A stretch of 6,138 bases of DNA from Kocuria sp. (GTDB lineage: Bacteria > Actinomycetota > Actinomycetes > Actinomycetales > Micrococcaceae): NCBI GenBank assembly GCA_030453435.1, contig JAKDKI010000146.1, forward strand, positions 1-6,138, given 5' to 3'. This document shows, piece by piece, positions 1 through 5,441 of the stretch (the first letter of the stretch is position 1; each line of letters starts with the position of its first letter). The notes below the pieces were generated by a model, which was not told the DNA's origin, made no database searches, and saw nothing but the letters and a program-made list of their open reading frames with translations. The translations under genes and the position numbers were made by a program.

Positions 1-1053
1 TCCGTCACCCTGTTCGGCCAGGAAATGGCTGCGCTACAGAGGCCCCTGGAACAGGGCATGCGCGTGGTGGTGAACCTCAAGGCAGACTTCTATGCCAAAA
101 CGGGGCGCCTCTCCATGATCGGCCGCGGCATCCGCCCCGTGGGCCTGGGCGATCTGTTGGAACGTCTCGAACGGTTGCGCCGTGCGTTGGCGGATGAGGG
201 GCTATTCGACCCCCGCCACAAGAAACCGCTGCCCGTGTTGCCCTCGTGCGTCGGGTTGATCACGGGCCGCAATTCGGATGCCGAGAAAGACGTGGTGCGT
301 AACGCGTCCCTGCGCTGGCCGGGTGTGCAGTTCGAGATCCGCGAAGTTCCGGTGCAGGGCAATGTGGCCGCACTCGCCGTGAGCGCCGCGCTGGCGGAAC
401 TGGATCAGTTGGATCACGTGGACGTCATCGTGATTGCCCGCGGCGGCGGCGCATTCGAAGACCTTCTGGCCTTCAGCGACGAGTCCTTGATCCGCAACGT
501 CTTTGCCGCGAACACCCCCGTGGTCAGCGCGATCGGCCACGAGAACGATCAACCGCTGTTGGATTACGTGGCGGATGTGCGCGCCTCCACCCCCACGGAT
601 GCCGGGAAGCGCGTGGTGCCGGACGTTCAAGAGGAACGGCTGCGGATCGGCCAGGCCCGCGCCGCCCTGGACCGGGCGGTCACCACCCTCGTCGAGCGCG
701 AACAGCAGGGCTTGGCGTCCATGCGCACCCGCCCGGTGCTCTCCCAACCGGACGGCATGATCCTGGTGCGGGAAGAAGATCTGGACCGCTGGCGCTCCCG
801 GGCGTGGTCCGCGGTCAACACGGCCACGCTTCGTGCACAGGACGCGGTCACCCAAATGCGGGCGCGCGTCCGTGCCCTATCCCCTCAGCAGACTCTGGAT
901 CGCGGGTACGCCGTGGTCCAGACCAATGACGGGCACGTGGTCACCGAATCGGATTCCGTGAAGACCAAACAACAGCTTGCCGTGCGCCTTGCCTCCGGCG
1001 AACTGGGCGTCACCGTAGACACAGCCAGCAAACGCCATCCCGGCGAACACTAA
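1..1053 (+). CDS. xseA: Exodeoxyribonuclease VII large subunit, 5' end missing
   Basis: This is the catalytic subunit of exonuclease VII, a cytoplasmic nuclease that degrades single-stranded DNA from both ends to short oligonucleotides and takes part in repair. The frame is open from base 1 and 350 codons are present. Family members are usually about 400-460 residues, so roughly the first 60-100 (much of the N-terminal OB fold) lie outside the window. The internal ATG at 25 is therefore not the real start. Counting from base 1, the visible motifs are ITGRNSDAEKDV (about residues 87-98), IARGGGAFEDL (145-155), GHENDQPLLD (179-188) and RASTPTDAGKRVVPD (194-208). The Asp, Arg, His and Asp of these blocks match residues known to be essential in the E. 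coli enzyme. A helical, probably coiled-coil stretch follows, then the C-terminal LSPQQTLDRGYAVV block. xseB lies 38 bases downstream, the usual arrangement. Identification is secure. Confidence 0.97.
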   Translation, partial: SVTLFGQEMAALQRPLEQGMRVVVNLKADFYAKTGRLSMIGRGIRPVGLGDLLERLERLRRALADEGLFDPRHKKPLPVLPSCVGLITGRNSDAEKDVVRNASLRWPGVQFEIREVPVQGNVAALAVSAALAELDQLDHVDVIVIARGGGAFEDLLAFSDESLIRNVFAANTPVVSAIGHENDQPLLDYVADVRASTPTDAGKRVVPDVQEERLRIGQARAALDRAVTTLVEREQQGLASMRTRPVLSQPDGMILVREEDLDRWRSRAWSAVNTATLRAQDAVTQMRARVRALSPQQTLDRGYAVVQTNDGHVVTESDSVKTKQQLAVRLASGELGVTVDTASKRHPGEH

Positions 1054-1078
1054 CCAGCTCCCCCAACAGCACTGCTTC

Positions 1079-1086
1079 AGAAAGGA
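1079..1086 (+). promoter_or_regulatory. Shine-Dalgarno site of xseB
   Basis: AGAAAGGA ends five bases before the xseB ATG. It is the only clear Shine-Dalgarno sequence in the window and supports the start at 1092. It fits translation from within a longer xseA-xseB mRNA. Confidence 0.75.
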
Positions 1087-1091
1087 CCATC

Positions 1092-1364
1092 ATGGCCAAG
1101 GAAAACCAGTCCTCGGACAACGCCGCACCGGACCTGTCCGACATCGATCAGCTCGGCTACGAACAAGCACGCGAGCAACTCGTGGAAATCGTCTCCAAGC
1201 TCGAAACGGGCGGCACCACCCTGGAAGAGTCATTGCAGCTGTGGGAGCGCGGTGAAGCACTAGCCACCCGCTGCGAGAAGTGGCTGGACGGTGCTCGGGA
1301 ACGGCTCGACGCCGCCCGCGCCCGGCGTGAAGAAACTCGAGAGCAAGCGGCGTCGGAGGAGTAA
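1092..1364 (+). CDS. xseB: Exodeoxyribonuclease VII small subunit
   Basis: This small helical subunit binds the large subunit and is needed for active exonuclease VII in the cytoplasm. The product is 90 residues, close to the usual 70-90. The family core is clear: LGYEQAREQLVEIVSKLE (residues 21-38), then GGTTLEESLQLWERGEAL (40-57) and CEKWLDGARERLD (61-73). These form the expected pair of long helices. The N-terminal 18 residues (Ser/Asp/Asn-rich) and the C-terminal tail after 75 (Arg/Glu-rich) look unstructured and are the variable parts of the family. The start is set by the ATG with a good ribosome site just upstream. The gene is very probably co-transcribed with xseA, since there is only a 38-base gap and no hairpin between them. 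It ends 19 bases before the tail-to-tail aminotransferase gene. Confidence 0.95.
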   Translation: MAKENQSSDNAAPDLSDIDQLGYEQAREQLVEIVSKLETGGTTLEESLQLWERGEALATRCEKWLDGARERLDAARARREETREQAASEE

Positions 1365-1375
1365 CGGCCCGGGGC

Positions 1376-1397
1376 GGTACCGCCTACTGGTGGTACC
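1376..1397 (+). terminator. Hairpin between convergent xseB and aminotransferase genes
   Basis: Arms of nine bases (1376-1384 GGTACCGCC and 1389-1397 GGTGGTACC) surround the loop TACT. On the plus strand this gives eight Watson-Crick pairs and one G-U pair. On the minus strand the wobble becomes an A-C mismatch, so the structure best suits the xseAB transcript. It starts 12 bases after the xseB stop and covers the last codons and TAG stop of the opposing gene. No T-run follows. Actinobacterial terminators often lack one, so termination is plausible but inferred. Confidence 0.5.
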
Positions 1398-2601
1398 CGG
1401 ACAGGAACTCGCCGAGGCGGTCGAGAGCGGTATCGAGCATCTCCACTGCGGGCAAGGTCACCAAGCGGAAGTGGTCCGGTTCGCCCCAGTTGAACGCAGT
1501 GCCGTGGCTGAGCAGGATCTTCTGTTCCTTGAGCAGGTCCAGGGCGAAGCGCTCGTCATCCTCGATGCCGAACTTCTCCACGTCCAACTTCGGGAACAAG
1601 TAAAGAGCACCATGTGCTTGCTGGCACGTAACGCCGTCGATCTCGTTGAGCTTCTTGTAGGCCAGATCGCGCTGAGCCTTGAGGCGGCCGCCGGGCAGAA
1701 TCAGGTCGTTGATGGATTGGTGCCCGCCCAGTGCCGTCTGGATCGCGTGCTGCGCAGGCACGTTGGCGCACATGCGCATGTTGGCCAGCAGCTTGATGCC
1801 CTCGATGTAGGACTCCGCTTTCCAGTTGGGGCCGGTGATCGCCAACCAGCCGGAACGGTAGCCGGCCACCCGGTACGCCTTGGACAGGCCCGAATACGTC
1901 AGGCACAGGACGTCCTCGCCGGTGAGTGAAGCCAGGTTGATCATCTCGGCGTCGTCGTAGGTGATCTTTTCGTAGATCTCGTCCGCGAAGAGGATGAGCT
2001 CGTGCTTCTTGGCGATCTCCACAATCTTCTTGAGGGTCTCGCGCGAGTACACAGCGCCGGTGGGGTTGTTGGGGTTGATCACCACAATGCCCTTGGTGCG
2101 GGAGGTGATCTTGGATTCCAGGTCTTCGAGATCCGGGTTCCAGCCATTCTCCTCGTCGCACAGGTAGTGCACGGGGGTGCCGCCGGACAGCGCAACCGAT
2201 GCGGTCCACAGCGGGTAGTCCGGGGAGGGCACCAGGATCTCGTCACCGGTGTCGCACAGCGCCTGCAAGGACATGGTGATCATTTCGGATACACCGTTGC
2301 CCAGATAGACGTCATCCGTGTCCAGATTCATGATGCCGCGCGTCTGGTAGTACTGCACCACGGCGGTGCGGGCGGAGTAGATACCGCGCGAGTCCGAGTA
2401 ACCCTGGGCGTTGGGCAGGTTCTTGATCATGTCGACCAGGATCGAGTCCGGCGCCTCGAAACCGAAGGGCGCGGGGTTGCCGATGTTCAGTCGCAGAATG
2501 CGATGTCCCGCCGCCTCCATTTTTTCCGCTTGGTCCAGCACGGGACCGCGGATGTCGTAGAGCACGTTCTTCAGTTTGTCGGATTGCTTCACCATTGCCA
2601 T
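1384..2601 (-). CDS. alaA: PLP-dependent aminotransferase, AlaA type
   Basis: A fold-type I, class I/II aminotransferase, probably a glutamate-pyruvate (alanine) transaminase of the cytoplasm that makes alanine. It matches my recollection of E. coli AlaA over its whole length: both are 405 residues, with shared blocks such as YDIRGPVL (15-22), LNIGNPAPFGF (38-48), ANVPAQHAIQTALGG (279-293) and the terminal FLSGYHQ. Catalytic positions visible are NPNNPTG with Asn179, Asp207 and Tyr210 in FADEIY (PLP ring contacts), Lys241 in SGLSKAYR (Schiff base), Arg249 (phosphate) and Arg379 in HFRLVTLP (substrate carboxylate). The ATG at 2599-2601 lacks a Shine-Dalgarno site but has a -10-like hexamer seven bases before it. 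An in-frame ATG two codons later is possible. Actinobacterial homologues are sometimes annotated as aspartate aminotransferase (aspC), so substrate choice is less certain than family. It lies 42 bases downstream of the binding-protein gene on the same strand. Confidence 0.93.
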   Translation of the reverse strand: MAMVKQSDKLKNVLYDIRGPVLDQAEKMEAAGHRILRLNIGNPAPFGFEAPDSILVDMIKNLPNAQGYSDSRGIYSARTAVVQYYQTRGIMNLDTDDVYLGNGVSEMITMSLQALCDTGDEILVPSPDYPLWTASVALSGGTPVHYLCDEENGWNPDLEDLESKITSRTKGIVVINPNNPTGAVYSRETLKKIVEIAKKHELILFADEIYEKITYDDAEMINLASLTGEDVLCLTYSGLSKAYRVAGYRSGWLAITGPNWKAESYIEGIKLLANMRMCANVPAQHAIQTALGGHQSINDLILPGGRLKAQRDLAYKKLNEIDGVTCQQAHGALYLFPKLDVEKFGIEDDERFALDLLKEQKILLSHGTAFNWGEPDHFRLVTLPAVEMLDTALDRLGEFLSGYHQ

Positions 2602-2608
2602 GAGGGCA

Positions 2609-2614
2609 ACACTA
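2609..2614 (-). promoter_or_regulatory. Candidate -10 element for a leaderless aminotransferase mRNA
   Basis: Read on the minus strand, TAGTGT (TANNNT form) is followed by seven bases and then the ATG. Transcription would start at or next to the start codon. No convincing -35 hexamer is seen. The gene may also be read through from the binding-protein gene upstream. Inferred from pattern and spacing only. Confidence 0.4.
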
Positions 2615-2623
2615 CTCGTCCGT

Positions 2624-2638
2624 CATGGCGCTGCCACG
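2624..2638 (-). terminator. Weak hairpin after the binding-protein gene
   Basis: On the minus strand, CGTGGC and GCCATG pair over the loop AGC: six pairs, one of them G-U. The hairpin begins five bases after the binding-protein stop codon and has no T-run. It could weaken read-through into the aminotransferase gene, but may be chance in GC-rich DNA. Confidence 0.25.
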
Positions 2639-2643
2639 CAAAT

Positions 2644-3702
2644 TTAGCGGGGCTGTTCCCTGATAAATGCTGCCGCTTCCTCGGGTGTCATCTCCGGATT
2701 GTCGCCGCTGACCAAGCGCGTCATCATGGCCAGGTCTCCGGTGCGAACACTGGTCGTGATGCCGTTGATCGCGGAGACGGCGCCCCCGGTGAGCCCTTCC
2801 GAAGCCACTGCCACGAGCTTCTCCGGGCGGTACAGATTATTCGGGTCGTCGAGCACCCGCAGATCGTCATCGTCGATCACGGGTGAGGACTCGGGCAGCA
2901 CCGCGGCCTGCACCTCGTTGTTGAGCAGCGCATCCACCCGCTCGTCATAGTCGACAATCTCCGGAGCGGATTTCGGCTGGCAGTCGTAATAACTTTCCAA
3001 CCCCTTCACGCCCTGGTCAGAATCCGCGTAATTGCCCGGCATACCGACCGCCATGTCAGAACACTGCTCCCCCACCGAGGTCAGATCGTCCAGTTCCAAC
3101 TCCACGGCAGTCGCGGGAGCCACCACGAATCGATCGGTGTTTTCCGCCGGGCCTTGATTAAGAATCTGCAGCCCCCTGGGCATCGAGTCGGGCAGCGCGT
3201 CGTAGACGTCATCCCCGGAGGGCCCGGTCTCGCCGGTGAACCCAAGCAGCTGGGCAAGCGAACCAATGAATCCCGGACCCTCGGAAGCGGTGGGCGCAGG
3301 CGTAGGCGTGTTCGATGGCGACGCCGGGGTTTCGTTCTCCGCCACGTGCACGTACAGATCACCGGTGAAATCCGGGAACACATGCACTTGCTTGGCCTGC
3401 AGCGCGTCGAACAGTTCATTCCGGTCACGCCCGACATCAACGACCTCGGCGCCAATCCCCTGGTTGCGCAGTTGCTGGGCGTACATGTGCGCCACCACGC
3501 GGGTCTGGTCGCTCACGCCCGTGGCAATCTTCACGGCGCTGCCATCTTTCGTTCCCGGTGACGACGCCGCCGCGGCCGGCTCGGGTGCCATATCTCCCGG
3601 TGCGGAGCTCTCACCTCCGTTGTCGCACGCACTGAGCGCGAGCAACCCTGTCAGAGCGATCCCGAGCAGACCAACTTGGCGTGTTCTCGAGCGGGTCCTC
3701 AT
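2644..3702 (-). CDS. Substrate-binding lipoprotein, OpuAC/ProX (betaine-type) family
   Basis: A probable extracytoplasmic, membrane-anchored binding protein of an ABC importer for compatible solutes (glycine betaine, choline or similar). The product is 352 residues. The start at the ATG 3700-3702 gives an Arg-rich n-region, a hydrophobic core (10-22) and a lipobox LSAC with Cys26 for lipidation. The open frame continues 66 codons upstream, but those overlap the NUDIX gene and would bury the signal peptide. After an Ala/Pro/Ser/Gly linker (27-55), the fold begins at VKIATGVSDQTRVVAHMYAQQL. HVFPDFTGDLY (107-117) resembles the family PEYTG block, and YDERVDALLNNEVQAAVLPESSPVI (252-276) the second-lobe block. 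Oddities are a Pro/Thr/Ala/Gly-rich insertion at about 122-160, no tryptophan anywhere, and only two cysteines after the lipobox (214, 241), possibly a disulfide. No permease or ATPase gene is in view. Family is fairly sure, ligand unknown. The start has no good ribosome site; TAGCCG seven bases upstream is a poor -10. Confidence 0.8.
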   Translation of the reverse strand: MRTRSRTRQVGLLGIALTGLLALSACDNGGESSAPGDMAPEPAAAASSPGTKDGSAVKIATGVSDQTRVVAHMYAQQLRNQGIGAEVVDVGRDRNELFDALQAKQVHVFPDFTGDLYVHVAENETPASPSNTPTPAPTASEGPGFIGSLAQLLGFTGETGPSGDDVYDALPDSMPRGLQILNQGPAENTDRFVVAPATAVELELDDLTSVGEQCSDMAVGMPGNYADSDQGVKGLESYYDCQPKSAPEIVDYDERVDALLNNEVQAAVLPESSPVIDDDDLRVLDDPNNLYRPEKLVAVASEGLTGGAVSAINGITTSVRTGDLAMMTRLVSGDNPEMTPEEAAAFIREQPR

Positions 3703-3734
3703 TACTCTGCGGCTATTCAGAGGGGCGCTGTGGG

Positions 3735-3753
3735 GAGCACCCGTGCTGTGCTC
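3735..3753 (-). terminator. Small hairpin between NUDIX and binding-protein genes
   Basis: On the minus strand, GAGCAC and GTGCTC pair (six Watson-Crick pairs) over a seven-base loop, starting five bases after the NUDIX stop codon. No T-run follows. It could act as a partial terminator or processing site in the 56-base gap, or be accidental. Confidence 0.25.
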
Positions 3754-3758
3754 AACGG

Positions 3759-4259
3759 TCACTCTTCGATGTCCTGCTCGACCACGGGGCTCGGTTGTTC
3801 TTCTGGTTGGTCGACCCATGTGCCCAGGCCAGCCAATCGCAGGGCTTGATCCACCAAATCCAGGCGGTCGAGTTCGTCGAGCTCCACCAGGGGAACCCAC
3901 CGGGTGTCGTCGGAAGATCCATCTTCTTCAACGGTCAGTTCACCGTCCACCACGTGCGCGGTGTAGAGAACCCGACACGCGTGATATTCCCGGGGGTTGC
4001 CGTCCAGTCGCTGCTCGGGAGACATCCACCTGCTGTGCACTCCCAGCATGGTGTCGGTAGCCACCGTGTACCCGGTTTCCTCCAGAACCTCGCGCAGCAT
4101 GGTGGTCTCCGGTTGCTCACCGGGTTCCATACCGCCCCCGGGGAGGGTCCACGCGCCGTCGAAATCAGCGCGTCGCGGATTCCAATGGGTCAACAGAACC
4201 TGTTGGTCATGGACGATGAGCGCGTACGCGCCCACCCTGGAATCGAAAGCCAAACTCAT
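3759..4259 (-). CDS. NUDIX hydrolase, substrate unknown
   Basis: A cytoplasmic enzyme expected to hydrolyse a nucleoside diphosphate linked to another group (X). The 166-residue product carries a complete Nudix box at residues 42-64: Gly42, Glu48, Arg56-Glu57, Glu60-Glu61 and Gly63, matching GX5EX7REUXEEXGU. The glutamates bind the catalytic metal ions. The preceding VGAYALIVHDQQVLLTHW and GAWTLPGGGMEPGE are the usual first strand and loop of the fold. The C-terminal tail (about 150-166) is acidic and Pro-rich, probably disordered. No feature fixes the substrate; house-cleaning of damaged nucleotides or an ADP-ribose-like substrate are only possibilities. The frame is open further upstream, but the ATG at 4257-4259 is favoured because MSLAFDSRVGAYALI starts just before the fold and a -10-like hexamer lies seven bases ahead. 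The binding-protein gene follows 56 bases downstream and may be co-transcribed. Confidence 0.9.
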   Translation of the reverse strand: MSLAFDSRVGAYALIVHDQQVLLTHWNPRRADFDGAWTLPGGGMEPGEQPETTMLREVLEETGYTVATDTMLGVHSRWMSPEQRLDGNPREYHACRVLYTAHVVDGELTVEEDGSSDDTRWVPLVELDELDRLDLVDQALRLAGLGTWVDQPEEQPSPVVEQDIEE

Positions 4260-4266
4260 GGTGACG

Positions 4267-4272
4267 AGTCTA
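4267..4272 (-). promoter_or_regulatory. Candidate -10 element for a leaderless NUDIX mRNA
   Basis: On the minus strand, TAGACT is followed by CGTCACC and then the ATG, giving the seven-base spacing expected when transcription begins at the start codon. The -35 region is unclear (TACGAC at a 19-base spacer is a weak option). It faces away from the corA promoter across a 101-base divergent gap. Confidence 0.45.
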
Positions 4273-4323
4273 CTGACCGGGAGCGAGCGGCGTCGTACCC
4301 GCCGAGCCACCCGACCCCGCCCG

Positions 4324-4354
4324 TTGTCGCGAGTAAAAGGTGAGCGGAGATAAT
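4324..4354 (+). promoter_or_regulatory. Candidate promoter of corA, leaderless type
   Basis: GATAAT at 4349-4354 matches TATAAT in five of six positions and lies six bases before the GTG at 4361. TTGTCG at 4324-4329, with a 19-base spacer, could be the -35 element. A start of transcription near 4361 would exclude the earlier in-frame GTG at 4340, because it would not be in the mRNA. This is the best -10 match in the window. Confidence 0.5.
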
Positions 4355-4360
4355 GGGCGG

Positions 4361-5395
4361 GTGAGCATCGTGGACAACGCCATTTACCGCAACGGGCAGC
4401 GGATCGAGACCCCGTCCAACCTGCAGGAAACCTACCGGTTGTTGCGACAGCTGGACGAGGAATGCGGGACCACCGATGACGGCCAGAAGGAGTCGGTGCT
4501 CGCATGGATCGGGCTGTACCGGCCCAGCGCGGCGGAGGTGAAGTCGCTGGCGGAGCACTTCAAGTTGCACGAGCTGGCGGTCGAGGACACCATTCAGGCG
4601 CACCAGCGGCCCAAGATCGAGCGCTACGGCGACACCCTGTTCACCGTGCTGCGGCCCGCGGTCTACAACGATCATGACGAGACCGTGGACATCGGCGAAA
4701 TCCACATTTTCACCGGGCCCAATTTCGTGATCACCATCCGCCACTCGGAATCCATGGGCGTCACGCGAGTCCGCGAGCGCGTGGAAGGTGAGGCTGAGCT
4801 GATCAGGCTGGGCGGGGACGGCGTGCTCTACGCCCTGTTCGACCAGATCGTGGACGATTACTTCCCGGTGCTCGACGGTCTTGAGAACGACATCGACGAG
4901 ATTGAGGACGCCCTATTTGCCGGCGAGCATCACGTGTCCCAGCGCATTTACGAGCTCGCACGCGAGGTCAATGACTTCCACCGCGGGGTATCACCGCTGA
5001 ACACCGTGATGAACCAGTATTTTGCGGGGTTCCAGAAATACGGCACCAACGTGGAGCTCCAACATCGGCTGCGCGATGTGCTGGACCACGTGATCGTGGT
5101 GAACAACAAGCTCGAGTCCATGCGATCCTCGCTGGCCGACGCCATGACCTTGGACTCCACGCTGACCACGGCCCGGCAGAACGAGGCTGCGATGGAACAG
5201 AACGAGCAAATGAAGCGCATCTCATCCTGGGCTGCCATCCTGTTCGCTCCGTCCATCGTGGGTTCCGTTTACGGTATGAACTTCGCGCACATGCCCGAGC
5301 TGGAGTGGCAGTACGGCTACCCCATGGCCCTGGGCTTGATGCTGGGCGTGGGTGTGGTGCTCTACGTGATTTTCAAGGCCAAGAAGTGGCTCTAA
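4361..5395 (+). CDS. corA: CorA family magnesium/divalent cation channel
   Basis: A pentameric inner-membrane channel that takes up Mg2+ and possibly Co2+ or Ni2+. With the start chosen here the product is 344 residues, normal for the family. A large cytoplasmic N-terminal domain (about 1-230) leads into the long stalk helix (to about 285). TM1 follows (about 288-304), ending in the signature YGMNF (Gly305-Met306-Asn307), the selectivity motif. Next come the short outer loop HMPELEWQYGYP, TM2 (about 321-338) and the basic tail KAKKWL. The upstream in-frame GTG at 4340 would add seven residues. I prefer the GTG at 4361 because MSIVDNAIY resembles the N-termini of related actinobacterial proteins and a good -10 lies just before it. 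No Mg-sensing leader is possible if the mRNA is leaderless. The MscS-family gene follows 46 bases downstream. Confidence 0.93.
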   Translation: MSIVDNAIYRNGQRIETPSNLQETYRLLRQLDEECGTTDDGQKESVLAWIGLYRPSAAEVKSLAEHFKLHELAVEDTIQAHQRPKIERYGDTLFTVLRPAVYNDHDETVDIGEIHIFTGPNFVITIRHSESMGVTRVRERVEGEAELIRLGGDGVLYALFDQIVDDYFPVLDGLENDIDEIEDALFAGEHHVSQRIYELAREVNDFHRGVSPLNTVMNQYFAGFQKYGTNVELQHRLRDVLDHVIVVNNKLESMRSSLADAMTLDSTLTTARQNEAAMEQNEQMKRISSWAAILFAPSIVGSVYGMNFAHMPELEWQYGYPMALGLMLGVGVVLYVIFKAKKWL

Positions 5396-5410
5396 GGCTC
5401 GCTTAGGGTC
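5388..5410 (+). terminator. Hairpin over the corA stop codon
   Basis: Arms 5388-5396 (GGCTCTAAG) and 5402-5410 (CTTAGGGTC) form nine pairs, two of them G-U, around the loop GCTCG. The TAA stop of corA lies in the left arm. No T-run follows. It may end or attenuate the corA transcript ahead of the next gene, which seems to have its own promoter. Moderate support only. Confidence 0.35.
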
Positions 5411-5427
5411 CATTCAACCGGGGCGGT

Positions 5428-5433
5428 TAATCT
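5428..5433 (+). promoter_or_regulatory. Candidate -10 element of the MscS-family gene
   Basis: TAATCT (TANNNT form) lies eight bases before the ATG at 5442, so the mRNA would start at or within a base or two of the start codon. There is no Shine-Dalgarno site in front of the ATG. A -35 hexamer is not obvious. Confidence 0.4.
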
Positions 5434-5441
5434 AGTGCTCG

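Noticed and set aside
202..855. Long minus-strand frame of 217 codons opposite xseA
   Set aside because: xseA is certain on the plus strand. Antisense frames this long are common in GC-rich DNA, and the translation is Gly/His/Arg-rich with no recognisable domain.
1373..1384. Perfect 12-base palindrome GGCGGTACCGCC as a possible operator
   Set aside because: It lies between two gene ends, away from any start, and is better explained as part of the nine-pair hairpin at 1376-1397.
1384..2601. Possible horizontal transfer of the aminotransferase, because it closely resembles E. coli AlaA
   Set aside because: The subfamily is widespread and highly conserved, including in actinobacteria, and codon use matches the neighbours. 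Similarity alone does not show transfer.
1291..2886. Plus-strand frames of 212 and 294 codons opposite the aminotransferase gene
   Set aside because: They mirror the third-position G/C bias of a certain gene on the other strand. Their products have no family features and run across gene borders.
3703..3900. 66-codon N-terminal extension of the binding protein
   Set aside because: It overlaps the end of the NUDIX gene in another frame, is Arg/Pro/Gly-rich, and would put a long segment ahead of a perfectly formed lipoprotein signal peptide.
4260..4360. Divergent NUDIX-corA gap as a place for a Mg-sensing riboswitch or regulator gene
   Set aside because: The gap is 101 bases, both promoters appear to give leaderless mRNAs, and I found no convincing extended structure or small frame.
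4260..4505. 82-codon N-terminal extension of the NUDIX protein
   Set aside because: It runs antisense through the divergent promoter region and the start of corA, is Arg-rich without pattern, and the NUDIX fold begins just after the ATG at 4259.
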